A stretch of DNA of 64,000 nt, from positions 904,605 to 968,604 of the forward strand of contig CM030945.1 of the NCBI GenBank assembly GCA_018136815.1, in the 5' to 3' direction. The stretch's first letter is position 1. Each line of letters opens with the position of its first letter. The DNA comes from Isochrysis galbana. Lineage: Eukaryota; Haptophyta; Isochrysidales; Isochrysidaceae. Of this stretch, positions 54,030 to 64,000 are shown in pieces. The notes beneath the pieces are model-generated. The model had not been told where the DNA came from. It ran no database searches and worked only from the letters and a program-made list of their open reading frames with translations. Both the position numbers and the translations under genes were made by a program.

Positions 54030-54254
54030 CCTCCTCCTTCTCTCTCTCTCTCTCGATCGCTCTCTCTCCCCTCTCCCTCTCTGATCTTCTCTCTCCCTTC
54101 TCCCTTTCTTCTCTCATCTTACCCGCCTTTCTCGGTGGGGGGGAGCGCGTATTTCCCCCTCTCTCCCACCCGCCCCCTCCGGCGGCGCCTCTCTCTCTCT
54201 TGCCGGGCCAGAGAGGGAAAGGCTGGCGGGGGGGGGGGGGGGGGGGGGGGGGAG

Positions 54255-54285
<31 letters not shown>

Positions 54286-54310
54286 GGAGAGGGAGGGAGA
54301 GGGGGGGGGG
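54030..54310. repeat. CT tract, poly-G run, then GA tract upstream of the SGNH gene
   Basis: Sense-strand CT-rich (54,030-54,195), G run of about 24 (54,228-54,251), then (GA)n (54,252-54,300) ending 50 bases before the ATG. Probably promoter and 5' UTR. Confidence 0.8.
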
Positions 54311-54350
54311 ACGAGGAAGGGACGGGCCTTTCCTCTCCTTTTCGCTCGCG

Positions 54351-56375
54351 ATGGCTGAGGACCCTCCGCTTCCCTCATGCCTCTCCTCACCCGAAGGCCT
54401 CTCTCACTTCCTCTCGATGCTCCACTGTCCGACGGCCGCCTCCGTCCTCTGGCAGAGCGGTTCCTTCGTGTGTGTGGACAAGGCGGGCGCTCCGCTCTCG
54501 GAGCACCGCTGGGGAGCCGACGCCTTTGACGAGTCAGCCGCCATCTTCGCCTGCGCGCCGCTTCCACCGCCTCTCCCGCCCATCGGAAGAGCGGTGCTCG
54601 AGAGAGAGGGACGCGTCGCAGCGCGGGGCGGAGAGCAGCCGCGCTCGAAGCGCATGCGCGCTTTCATGGACAAGGTGGCGGAAGGTGAACCTGTTGAGAT
54701 ACTTGCGCTTGGCGCGAGCGTCACCGCCTGGTTCGGCTCCACTGAGCCACATGGTGGCCGGCTCTCCACTGAGATGCGTGAGGAGCGCAGCTACGTCCTC
54801 TCTCTCATGCAGACGATCCTGCATGCCTATCCGGAGGCGAAGGTCTCCGCACGCTCTGTTGGCATCGGGGGTGCTACCCCCGCCTTCTTCTCTGCTTGCC
54901 CTTCCAGGTCGATCTGTCACGTCGGATCAACCAGCGACGGGGAGAGCACGAGGGAGAGATGCCCCGACCTGCTCATACTCGACCTCGCCGCCAATCACGA
55001 CGATGAGAAGCGGTGCTTGGCGCACCTCGAACAGATATTGCGTTACGTGCATCAGACTGACATTGCTGTGGTAGCGTTGAACATCCCTGTCTTTCATGAC
55101 TACTGGCGGCGTCCTAGCTCCATGAAGGTGCCCTCGGGCTACTACACGCCTGACGCGCCTCTCACCTGGGCCGCCCACCTGCAGCGCCTCCTCTTCAATC
55201 GCACACAGACACGCTTGCTAGTCGCCCAATTTCCAACTCGTAGCCAATGGCACGAACGGATAAGGCATGTGGTACATCACTATGGCCACGAGTCGGTCTC
55301 GCTGTTCTCCGCGCTCCAGCCGGCGCTCACTCAAGGGCGCATCGATTTATTCGACCTGACGCAGGATGCTGTCCACCCGTCGCTTGTCCGCACATTTGAG
55401 ACAATCGAAGGAGGCGTGGTGCGCGAACGGCGAATACGGACGCCTGCGGGACTGTACGTTTCGTGCATATCGGACGCGATCGCCCATGCTCTGAGCCCGT
55501 GGCTGCTCGCAGATGATGGAGACGCTAACGTGGCGGCTACCCGGCACCAGGATGAGGGTGCCTTCAAGGCCAGCCCTGGTGTCCGACGCATTAGGCCTCG
55601 GCACACACGTTGGCCGGGTTACAACCGGACTTTTGCCCCACTACCGGAGCCTATCCATTCCAACCTATTCGCCTCGGGTGTAGAGTGCTGGGACTCGAAG
55701 GAGAGCCTGACCAGCGCGCTCGAGCTCGCGGGCGGTTCTAGGGATGCCATCCTGCGCCGATGGGTACCAGGACAACACAACGGTTGGCTTTGGCAAGAGC
55801 AGGAGCTCGGCTACTCGGGCAGCGCAGTCATAGTGAATGGCAACCGTTCCGCTGGTTGGGCGCTGGTACCCCTGCACGGCCGGCCGGCCCGTCCAGGCCT
55901 CAACTCTGTAGATCCGGGTGATGTCTTGACCTTCTCCCTCGATACCCGCTTGGCACCATGGGGCCGCCCGAATGCGCAGGCTTCCTTGCGGCTGACGTTC
56001 CTCTCGTCTTACAATCAGGTAGGCGTCGCGCGGATTGCGTGTCCGGATGCCGGCTGCTCTTGTGACACCCTCATCTGGGACGCGTTGCGGCCAAAGGCCA
56101 TTTTTGCCGTTCAAGAGACGGTCCAGTTGAATATCGGGCAAGCAGAACATTGCAAGGTCTCCATCACCAACGTCAGCCCCAAGGAGCGCACGGCATTGGG
56201 CGTTTGCCATCCCGTGTCTTCAGCCAGTCTGCCGGGAGAGGACGTTGCCGCTCGCTTGGCCTTCCAGCCCCTTGATGGAACGACACGAAAAATATGGCGC
56301 CGGAACGGTAGCGCCGAGAGGGGACCTTGTACGAAGCTGAAGCTCTATCGGATCGATTTGTTGGCATCGGAGTAG
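54351..56375 (+). CDS. SGNH/GDSL-type hydrolase with C-terminal extension
   Basis: The 674-residue protein starts at MAEDPPLPS; in-frame sequence further up is only (GA)n and poly-G. The SGNH blocks are in order: ILALGASVTAW (nucleophile Ser at about residue 123), SVGIGGATPAF (block II Gly), ILDLAANHD (block III Asn at about 215) and QDAVHPS (Asp 339 and His 342). This is a complete catalytic set for an esterase or acyl-/acetyl-hydrolase. Residues of about 400-674 look like a beta-rich domain with SYNQVGVARIACPDAGCSCD and CKVSITNVSPKERT, perhaps substrate-binding. No signal peptide or membrane segment is obvious. Substrate is unknown; lipid or glycan O-acyl groups are usual for the superfamily. 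The frame is intact and intron-less. Confidence 0.85.
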   Translation: MAEDPPLPSCLSSPEGLSHFLSMLHCPTAASVLWQSGSFVCVDKAGAPLSEHRWGADAFDESAAIFACAPLPPPLPPIGRAVLEREGRVAARGGEQPRSKRMRAFMDKVAEGEPVEILALGASVTAWFGSTEPHGGRLSTEMREERSYVLSLMQTILHAYPEAKVSARSVGIGGATPAFFSACPSRSICHVGSTSDGESTRERCPDLLILDLAANHDDEKRCLAHLEQILRYVHQTDIAVVALNIPVFHDYWRRPSSMKVPSGYYTPDAPLTWAAHLQRLLFNRTQTRLLVAQFPTRSQWHERIRHVVHHYGHESVSLFSALQPALTQGRIDLFDLTQDAVHPSLVRTFETIEGGVVRERRIRTPAGLYVSCISDAIAHALSPWLLADDGDANVAATRHQDEGAFKASPGVRRIRPRHTRWPGYNRTFAPLPEPIHSNLFASGVECWDSKESLTSALELAGGSRDAILRRWVPGQHNGWLWQEQELGYSGSAVIVNGNRSAGWALVPLHGRPARPGLNSVDPGDVLTFSLDTRLAPWGRPNAQASLRLTFLSSYNQVGVARIACPDAGCSCDTLIWDALRPKAIFAVQETVQLNIGQAEHCKVSITNVSPKERTALGVCHPVSSASLPGEDVAARLAFQPLDGTTRKIWRRNGSAERGPCTKLKLYRIDLLASE

Positions 56376-56634
56376 AGCATACATAGGGTGTCCACGCGGG
56401 GCGCGAGGTGGGGCGGTGGGCTGTGAAATGGCTGCCGAGGCGATCTGCACGGCACAAGTAGTCTCAGGCAGCCAAGACGAATAGAGGGTCTTTGAGCCCT
56501 CTCTGCTAGCTTTGTTCTCTCTGAAAGACCGGGGCCCTTTAGTAAGGGGCTTTTGCTGAATGGAGACTGTGCCGGGACGATCGACGTTGACATACTTAGA
56601 GAGCCAGACGGCTTAGAAGCCGCTGGCCAACACC
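56376..56634. other. 3' flank of SGNH gene
   Basis: No gene recognised. Confidence 0.4.
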
Positions 56635-56810
56635 AACAAAAAATCCGAAGATTCTGGGCTAACACCTACTGCTAGCGACGGGTATCTTCTATATTCTATA
56701 CCTACTATCTACTATCCGACACCGCCCATACTTCCCCTCGTTCCACCTCTTTACCTTCCCCCTCTTTCCTTTTTCTTTGATTCGGGGGTGCGGCCCAGGG
56801 CCCAGGTGAG
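56635..56810 (-). mobile_element. Inverted LINE 3' end
   Basis: Starts AAAAAATCCGAAGATTCTGGGCT, complement of the T-tailed end, and continues to CTTTTTCTTTGATTCGGGGG, complement of the ...CCGAAGACAAAGG landmark. Confidence 0.7.
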
Positions 56811-56814
56811 AAAA

Positions 56815-57065
56815 AAAAACCTTTTAATATTCTAACCGCACTCGCGGCGAATGGAACCACTACCTACTGCAAGTATAGCACGTAGCATAGCCCTTCTGCA
56901 CACCCCCATTCCCCCGGCCCTTCTCCGCCCGGCATCAGGCGGCTCCCCCCGTACACTACTACTTGGATTGGGGTGGAGGGCTTAGATATGGTCCGGTGGC
57001 CCGCGCCACCCCCATGGTAATCCGTTACCCCGCCTTCCTCCTATGCCTCCCGGGCTGGCGCGGCG
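56815..57065 (+). repeat. Dispersed repeat (mate at 8,205-8,400)
   Basis: CACTCGCGGCGAATGGAACC, GGGCTTAGATATGGTCCGG and CCTTCCTCCTATGCCT are shared in order with the earlier copy. Confidence 0.7.
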
Positions 57066-57159
57066 GACGCTCTGTCTCGACATCACTTATGCCCTTTAAT
57101 TAAACAAGCGCGAGACTTACCGATTACCGATTTTTCGGTGGGCGGAGCTCTCGCTCACG

Positions 57160-57605
57160 CCCACCCCCTTCTCCGCGCTCTCTCTCCCCTCTCCTGCGGC
57201 ACGCGCGATGGCGCGCCTGCGGCAGGCCTCCAGCTGCCCTCTGGAGGCCCCTGGAGGCTCCTAGAGCGGCCAGCTCAGGGGGGTAGAGGAGGCTAGGGCT
57301 AGGGTTGGGCCCTGACCTCCCCCGCCTCTCCCTCGCTGGCGCTCCTGAGCCTCTAGGCCCCTACGCCGCACCTGTCTGTCTGTCGACCGGGGGGGGGGGC
57401 GGGGGGATTGGAGCGATGGGCTGGCCACGACTGGCCAGGACGCGCGAGGCAGGCAAGCCTGCCAGTGAGAGAGAGAGTGTGGGTCTGCTCCTGGCAAGCC
57501 ATCAGGCATGCCAGGAAGCCATGAGTGGTTCCTCCCCCATGGCAGGGGAGGAGTGGAGAGAGGGGGGGGGCTCGTGCCCCCCCATGGGCGAACTAAGTAA
57601 AAACG
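57160..57605 (+). repeat. GC-rich family copy
   Basis: CTCTCTCCCCTCTCCTGC, GGCGCGCCTGCGGCAGGCC, GCGATGGGCTGGCCACGAC and GCCCCCCCATGGGCGAACTAAGTA. The first part matches 9,040-9,320 inside the foldback element; the end is the inverted form of 45,215-45,290. Confidence 0.7.
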
Positions 57606-57899
57606 TATTTGCGGCCTAGGTGAGTAAAACAGTAGCTACTTAGCGGACACCTTCTAGAATGCTTTTTAAAGATTAGTGAGGTCCACACGCACTTTGCACA
57701 ATGCTGCCGCACACGACGACTTTCTCGAATCTATTGCCTAGTGAAGCTCAGCCTGCCTGATGGTGGAAAAACATAGGGCATAGGCGAGAAGCAAGAAGGC
57801 AATCCGAGGTGACTACCACAGCACTACGCGACACTTTCTGCATCAATAGCGCTGCAACGGCCACGGGCAGACCGTCAAAACTTGCGTAATATTTGACAA
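57606..57899. other. 3' flank of the channel gene
   Basis: A short repeat (CTTAGCGGACACCTTCTAGA) recurs at 15,860. No gene. Confidence 0.45.
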
Positions 57900-60800
57900 T
57901 TAATCGCCCATTTGAGTGCGCTCGTATTCCTCGCGCAATTCCTCCTCTGCTTCCCTGGCTTCGCGCTCGGCCTCCGCCTCCCCCTCAAGGTCAAGCACCT
58001 CACTCTCTGTCCTATCCTTGGCACGACCTCGCTTCCCCTCTTGTAGAGTACCCGTCATGTCCTCAGATCCCGTGTCGGTTTGAGTGGCATTCGTCAGGCT
58101 ATCGACAGCAGGTGGGAGGGGGGGCACCTCCATCGGTCCGCCGATCATCTCCGGCGCTGCTTCCACAGTGCCAGCCTGTACTCGGTCAACCTCCAGAGCG
58201 AGAGCCGCCTCGGCTAGGGCAGCTGCCTCGATGGACGCTTCGATCAACGCCGCCTCTTGGCGCATCGCCTAAGGTGAGCCGGTGCGACAAGTGAGAGAGA
58301 CAGTATGGTGTGGTCGCTCGCGAGCAAATGAGTATGGGCGAGGCTGCGAAGAGTGTGCATCGACGCCAAGGGCCGGCGTCTCCAATCGCAGCCAGGCACC
58401 ATGGGCGTGCACAACACTAGGGCACACGCCTCTTTTGCCGTCAACATAAGCTCAGCCTCGGCGTCAAGAGCTTGTTGTTGTTGTCGCAAAGCCGCCTCTT
58501 TGCCCCCAAGCGCGGCCGCTGCCGCCTCGACGGACTTGGCAGCTCGCTTAATGGAGCGCTCTTTTCGTAGCGCAGCTGCTTTTTGCATGCGCAATGCAGC
58601 ATTCTACATAAGGATGGAAGCCCGCAGCATCAGCATGGCATGAACAGTAGGAGCAAAGGGGAGAATCTAGTGGAAGCATGCAATGTTGATACAACCGGTA
58701 CTAACCAACTTGCGAATAAGCGCTGGTTTGGCCCGACCTGCTCTCTGACGGCGTTTGCCAGCGCCTTATCCCCCTCGCCGCCGTCGTCGTCCGTCCACCC
58801 ACGAAGTCGCTCAGCTTCGCGTCGCAATGCTTCTTCTCTCGCTGCAAGTGCAAGCTCAGCTTGGATGGCTGCTCGTTCTGCTGCGCGAGCCTGCACGGTG
58901 AATGAAGAGGCGAGGCGGGTGGGTGAGAGGCACGATGCGCGAGAGGGCTGGATCAGCATGCACAGCCAATACGATGGGGTAACAATGCGAAAGATGAGAT
59001 ACGCGGATGACTGCGCGAAAACGAACAGCTAGCTTTAGGGGCGATGCGATGACGTGGTGTTCAACCGGTAAGCCTGTGCGGACATCATCACCGAACACTA
59101 GCTCGAGAAGGGCGTTGGAGACGCACCGCATTTTCCTGTTCTCTTATAGCCGCTTCTTTCTTTTTGAGTAGAGCAAGCTTGGCCTCAACTGCAGCAGCAG
59201 CATCGTCGATGGCTGCTTGGCGAAGAGCCATGGCCTCACGCGCCTACTCAACATGGATTCGCCCAATGAGTAGGACCATTGGCGCGTTGGCGACATGGAA
59301 ACAGGGCTACTACGCCAGTATTGGCGAGGTGAACCAGCAGGAAAATGAGTTTTTGCCTCCCACTGAACCTCTCATCGGCTCTAGGACCCCCCTTCCATCC
59401 CCGGCCATCGCTACACACCTGCCGTGTCGCGTCGAGCGCATTTGTCGCTTCATCAACCTTTTGACTAACGCGTGCCTGGGCGTCGATAGCTGCGCCGGCC
59501 TTCTCCACAGCCTCCCCAACGGCTTGAATACTGCTCCGCCATTCCTGAGTAGCGTCGAAACCCATAGCCTGGCCATTGCCTACAGCGGCCCCGGCCTCTT
59601 GTGAGTGGTTTATGGATTCATCCTGCGATGGTTGGGTACCAATCGCCGGCTCCACCTTGTTGCGGACTCTTTCACGAGTCTTCTGTGGCGCAGTTACGGG
59701 CCTAGTCGCAGACGTCGTTTCGCTGCGACCGTTGGCATCGGCGCTCAATTTTGAAGCCCCCCGCTCCGGCGTATCGACGGAAGCGGCGTTCTTTTTCGTA
59801 GCGTCCTCAGTGGCATCGTCACCGCCTCGCCTGTTCGTAGCCTTGTTCTTAGCCGACTTATTACGGCTAGCCTCAGGCGAATCAGATTCTTGGACGTCTT
59901 CGGGGCGACTTGAGTTCAGTTGCTCAGAGGAGGTGAAGCCTGGAGGAGGTGTCGCTGACGCGGTTGTGGCATCAGCGGCCGGAGTGAGAGCGGTCGTGTC
60001 CACCGCACCTTTAAGCGCGTTCCATCCCGTGAGGCTGTCCCTGCTAGTTCCAGAATTGGTTGGAGTTCCTCCGGCAACGTTCGACTCTGCAGCAGCAAGC
60101 CGTGCTAGGAAGGACGCGGCAGCACCGCCGGACCCGGGCACGGGCGCGCCGCCAGCGACCGCGGTCGCGGCGGCTGCGGCCGCTGCCGCAGCCGCCACCG
60201 TTGTGGTGGCCTCGCGCCTCTCCTCACCCTCCTGCTAAGGACAAGACGACGGTCAAGCACAGCAAGCTAACTCGCATTTGCAACGAGTGCACCTCCAGTT
60301 GAACCCGCCCCCCCCCCCCCCCCCCCCGCCCCCTCGAAAGCACAGGTAGTCAGGTGGGTACGCACTACACCTGCAAAAGGAGCTGCTCGCGAGTGAGCGA
60401 TGAGGCGAATTTCGCGTCGTGCTCCTGAAGGATCTTGTGAATCCCAAAGAGAATTTCCTGTATTATGCAATCATCGGAGGCAGCAGGGAGCTGTTTAACG
60501 GGCTGCGTTTGTGACGGAGAGAGGTTGATGTGGATGATTCTGGCATGGATGAATGCAATGCGCAGTAAGGTGGTCCGCAAGAGACATGGACACGGCAGGT
60601 TGTATGCGGCTGGCGAGACTTAGAGCGATCCGCACTCACGGTGGACTAAGTGGTGTGTGTGCGCGCGCGCGTGCATGAGAAATGAGACTCGCCTGCTGTG
60701 TGGAGAGATAATCTGTCAAGAAAACGGACCGAGTGTAGCAAGACAGCCATATATCTACCGAATATGGACCAACCTGCGGCCAGCACCAAGGAGACAGGCA

Positions 60801-62858
60801 GTGGGGGGCGATGCACGCGTTGCTTTGAGAACTGGATTGGGATGTGGCGTCAGGAGACGACACCGAGCGTAGCCTGCCTGACTGCGAGGCCGAGATTAGG
60901 CCCGTGACACCGATGCCGCTGGCCCACGGGCACACCTCGCGGAAGAAAACGAGGCGGTGCTGACGTGGGTCAAGTTCGGGGACCCCGAGGAGCAGCGCCT
61001 TGATATCTCGCACAATGTCTTGCAATTTGCCGATATCATTCAGACGGAGCCGAAGCGTCTGCGCGCAAAGAGGTGAGGCCGGAGTCGGGCGCCCCCTCCG
61101 CTCTGAAGTGGGCAAGCCGATTTACATGACGAGCGCAAGTTGTCATCGGCTCACCTGAAGGATGCGTCGATTACTCATCCTTGATGCGTTGATCACCGTC
61201 ATGGTGTAGAAGGATGAGTTTGGAACGTACATTGGCCTCTTGTCCCACGTGTTGACCTTCGTGTAATACCATCCTATGCTCTCGACCCATCCATCAAGCT
61301 CTTTGCGATCAAATGTATGGATCCAGTCGCCGACCGAGAAGGGCTGAGAGAGGTATATTGTGATGCCTGTGGCGGAGGAGGCGCGTTGCCAAGCGAGCGT
61401 GACTTGCGATTCCGCGTAGGTCGAGCGACTGTTTCGGAAATGGGCGCGTCGGAGCTCTGCGCTTGCCTCGCAACAACGTTCGGCTCAGGCCCTCGACAAA
61501 GCACATTTGGAAGATGAGTAATTGGGAGATGGGTGGTGGACTCGACTGGGGAAGGAGCGAGGAAACCTTTGTGTGGCGGGGCATCACATGCTACCTCCGA
61601 TGAAGTTGGCCAGCATTTCGCGTCCAGCCAGTCCGAGTAGCACGCCTCCCACGCCGGAGAAGGTGAGAACTGCACGCACGTTGACTCCCATCGTGTTCAA
61701 AGCCGTCAGCACTGCTGCCACCCACGCTATGAGCGACATGACCTTGGCGAGAGCATTCGCGCGCGCCTGCGAGGTCAGATCGCACATCAGGTTGGGCGAC
61801 GCACCACACGTGGCGAGGCGGTTGCCACTATGCGAGGACATGCGGCACGGCCACTTGCCTGATCAACCGACGCTCGCTCGCCCTTGAGGATGCCGGTGAA
61901 AGCGCGATCGTCCGTCAATCCCATGACGGAGCGCGAGATCTCCCTTTGGTCGTCCGTCGAACCGTACCTCTGCTCCCACTTCTTCACCAAGTTGAAGACC
62001 GCCCAGAAGCCTGCGACTTGGAGGCACACCCGCCGCACCGTCTCAATCCACGCCAAGACCTCCGCCGAAAGCAGCCGAGCCGGAGAGAGCACGCGGGCCT
62101 GCAGCATGGGAAACACGAGGGCGTCCGCATACAACACGAGGGGACACACGGCCGTGACCAGCTTCGGCGGGTGCGGGAGCGGGCTTGGCGTCGAGCTCGG
62201 CCGCACTCACCGAATAAAGCACCGCAAGTGCCCACGTCGCAAACTCAAGCGGGCGCTGGTACGCCTCGAGGAAGGAGTCGTGGTAGTTCGCGCGCTCGTA
62301 CTCAGACGCCATTGTCTGCTTGGCCACCTCGGCCACAAGGTGGAGAGTGTGGAGCGCGCGGTGGATGGCCGAGGGCAGGAGCGGCGCCGTGCAGAGCATG
62401 ACGATGCCCACCGTGCGCGGCGAGAGGCGCAGGTCGTACAGCCCGATAACTGCCGTGGCGATAGCGGGCAGCATCTCTCTCACACTCTCTCGCCGCAGGA
62501 GCGCTGGCCATTCCCTCCGGAGCCGCGTGAGCCACACAAAGGAAAGGATGGTCGCGAGCGCGACACCGAAGCGGCGGGCGAGGATACGTGCGCTCGCGAG
62601 TGCACGCTCCGCCGGCCGTTCCGCCCAGCCCTTCCGTGCTGCTGTGCCGATGCCGTCGGAATGCTGAGGCTCGAGCTCCACGCGAGCTGGCATCGCCTTC
62701 CCCTCCTCTCCACCTCCAGCTCGGCCGGGCGCAGCGTGCGAGGGCTCAGCGCAGGCGACGGTACGCCGTGCGGAACGCAGCTGGAAGCCCCGCCCTGTGT
62801 GGGGGGAATAGAGTGGGAGGAGCGCGAGGAGGAGCGCGGCGAACGCGGGCAGCGCCAT
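57900..62858 (-). CDS. MscS-like mechanosensitive channel, twelve exons, long C-terminal tail
   Basis: Exons 62858-62211, 62161-61859, 61766-61595, 61366-61155, 61058-60936, 60773-60693, 60457-60371, 60234-59419, 59243-59127, 58890-58738, 58603-58430 and 58268-57900 join in frame to 1,084 residues. MALPAFAALLLALLPLYSPH begins a signal-like leader followed by a basic stretch, suggesting a plastid or endomembrane location. Several hydrophobic helices precede the pore helix and beta domain typical of MscS: VRAVLTFSGVGGVLLGLAGR, PFSVGDWIHTF, GWVESIGWYYTKV, DKRPMYVPNSSFYTMTVINA and SRMSNRRI. Exons 5-7 (RLRLNDIGKLQDIVRDIK, VGPYSVDIWLSCYTR, ILFGIHKILQEHDAKFASS) complete the cytoplasmic vestibule. 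Residues 543-1084 are an Ala/Glu/Arg-rich, probably coiled-coil tail that MscS proteins normally lack. It should release ions or osmolytes when membrane tension rises. Three donors are GC (after 61859, 60693, 58430); the third is the weakest. Confidence 0.9.
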
Positions 62859-62984
62859 GCCAGACGGAGCGGAGAGTGCGGGGCGGTTCGAGAGCGGGCT
62901 ACGCGAGCAGCGAGGAGAGAGTTGGGGGTGGGGGTGGGAGGGGGAGAGGCGGCAGGGGAGGCGCGGGAAGAGTGCGCGAGGAGG

Positions 62985-63205
<221 letters not shown>

Positions 63206-63224
63206 AGAATATGAGAGAGTGAGG

Positions 63225-63716
63225 CGCGGAGCGGTTTATTAGATTGTGTGTGGGGGGGGGGGGGGGGGCGGGGGGGGCGCAAGGTGAGGGGGACGGGACG
63301 GCGGGACGCAGATCGTGTTTGTACCGGGGGGAGGGGCGTGAGGGGGGGAGGGGGTGGTGGAGTATGAGGAGAATGAGGATGAGGGGGGAAGCGGGCGGGC
63401 ACGCTTCACACCTTCTTTGCACTTTGCACCTTCAAAAAGGCCTGCCACACTACTGCCACCGCGAAACAGGATGTATGAGTTAGAACTTATAGCGTCGTAG
63501 GACATCTTGTTAGCTAGCATCCCTAGCCACATACACTGGACGAGCCATGCGCCAACCGCGCACACCCCCATCGCGGGGGAGGGGCTCCGTGGCCGATGAA
63601 TCGCGGGGTAGGGGCTCCGTTGCCGAGGGAGGAGGCACGGCCCCTCAGCACTAGGATTAAACTAGGACAAACAGAAAACTCTGACAATATGTATATTTCG
63701 TACTCTATTCGACTCT
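63225..63716. other. Spacer with poly-G and a GCGGGG.AGGGGCTCCG duplication
   Basis: A G-rich run lies at 63,247-63,277. TCGCGGGGGAGGGGCTCCGTGGCCGA and its variant are repeated at 63,572 and 63,600. No gene. Confidence 0.45.
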
Positions 63717-63724
63717 ATGCCAAT

Positions 63725-63889
63725 CCTGGATGGGAAATACGGTGCCGGGGCCTGCAAATACAGCCAAATACATATGTATTTGGCCTCCGGCCAAATACAT
63801 TTCAAATACATTCAAGGCCTACAACCCAGGACGTGCTTCAAATACAGCCAAATACATATGTATTTGGCCTTACGTATTTCCCATCTAGG
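63725..63889. mobile_element. hAT-like miniature element, 165 bp, exact 8-bp duplication
   Basis: Starts CCTGGATGGGAAATACG and ends CGTATTTCCCATCTAGG, a 17-base inverted pair with one mismatch, and is flanked by exact ATGCCAAT copies at 63,717-63,724 and 63,890-63,897. The interior is two nested hairpins made of CCAAATACATATGTATTTGG. It has no coding capacity. Confidence 0.88.
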
Positions 63890-63897
63890 ATGCCAAT

Positions 63898-64000
63898 ATG
63901 CTACTCTAGAGCTCTCGAACTCTCGTGATCTATTATTAGACTCTGTAGAGTCCGACACGTTTGGCGCGAATTTCTTTCACGGAGGAGAGGGGGAGAGACG
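63898..64000. other. Window edge, no feature seen
   Basis: Short CTCTAGAG and CTCGAACTCTCG words; nothing recognised. Confidence 0.4.

Noticed and set aside
54135-54350. Upstream extension of the SGNH hydrolase frame
   Set aside because: The 72 extra codons are poly-G and (GA)n. The ATG at 54,351 begins the first normal sequence.
59576-60238. 220-codon plus-strand frame
   Set aside because: It is antisense to channel exon 8 (Ala-rich coding), which fits splicing and homology on the minus strand.

Overview
This is a nuclear genomic window from a eukaryote. Genes are split by short introns (about 80-300 bp) that keep reading frame across GT-AG and several GC-AG junctions. Coding DNA is GC-rich, and the rest is crowded with transposons, long (GA)n/(CT)n tracts, poly-G tracts and two 100-N assembly gaps. 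The gene set (small heat-shock protein, P450, methionine sulfoxide reductase B, ubinuclein, Snu13, SGNH hydrolase, MscS-like channel, temptin/cytochrome b561 protein), two N-termini that look like signal-plus-transit leaders, and GC-AG introns together suggest a microalga. A haptophyte or another alga with a secondary plastid fits best. That placement is inference.

Layout of host genes: temptin-cytochrome b561 protein (about 0.6-1.6 kb, +); HSP20 (2.5-3.1 kb, -); possible phospholipase-B-like exon next to a gap (6.4-6.7 kb, -); two-exon cytochrome P450 (11.2-13.2 kb, -); broken Cys-rich hypothetical gene (13.5-14.4 kb, -); disordered protein with a PP1-docking-like motif (16.7-18.0 kb, -); MsrB (21.3-21.9 kb, +); single-exon ubinuclein (25.7-28.7 kb, -); four-TM protein (38.6-39.1 kb, -); Snu13 (41.9-42.5 kb, -); unrecognised four-exon gene (48.9-50.0 kb, +); SGNH hydrolase (54.4-56.4 kb, +); and a twelve-exon MscS-type channel with a long charged C-terminal tail (57.9-62.9 kb, -). 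These genes do not form a pathway or cluster; they are ordinary neighbours separated by mobile DNA.

Mobile DNA: (a) two decayed hAT transposase genes (4.2-5.5 kb; 29.1-32.0 kb), the second split by a retroelement; (b) hAT-like miniature elements with 8-bp target duplications (40.3, 43.0 and 63.7 kb), one with its empty site preserved elsewhere in the window; (c) a 606-bp Stowaway/mariner-type element with 24-bp inverted termini and a TA duplication (20.5-21.1 kb); (d) a LINE family seen as rearranged pieces at 29.4-30.8, 33.3-37.6, 45.4-48.1, 50.5-52.7 and 56.6 kb, including internally deleted and inverted copies; (e) a GC-rich roughly 0.5-0.9 kb repeat family present in about ten places, one copy flanked by 19-bp direct repeats; (f) a 1.8-kb foldback element (8.5-10.3 kb). 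Most ground between genes is made of these families.

I found no convincing new multi-gene system. The strongest leads are the nested, datable hAT miniature elements, the unusual LINE copy structures, several GC-AG introns in the channel gene, the channel's long tail, and (GA)/(CT) tracts sitting just upstream of several start codons.
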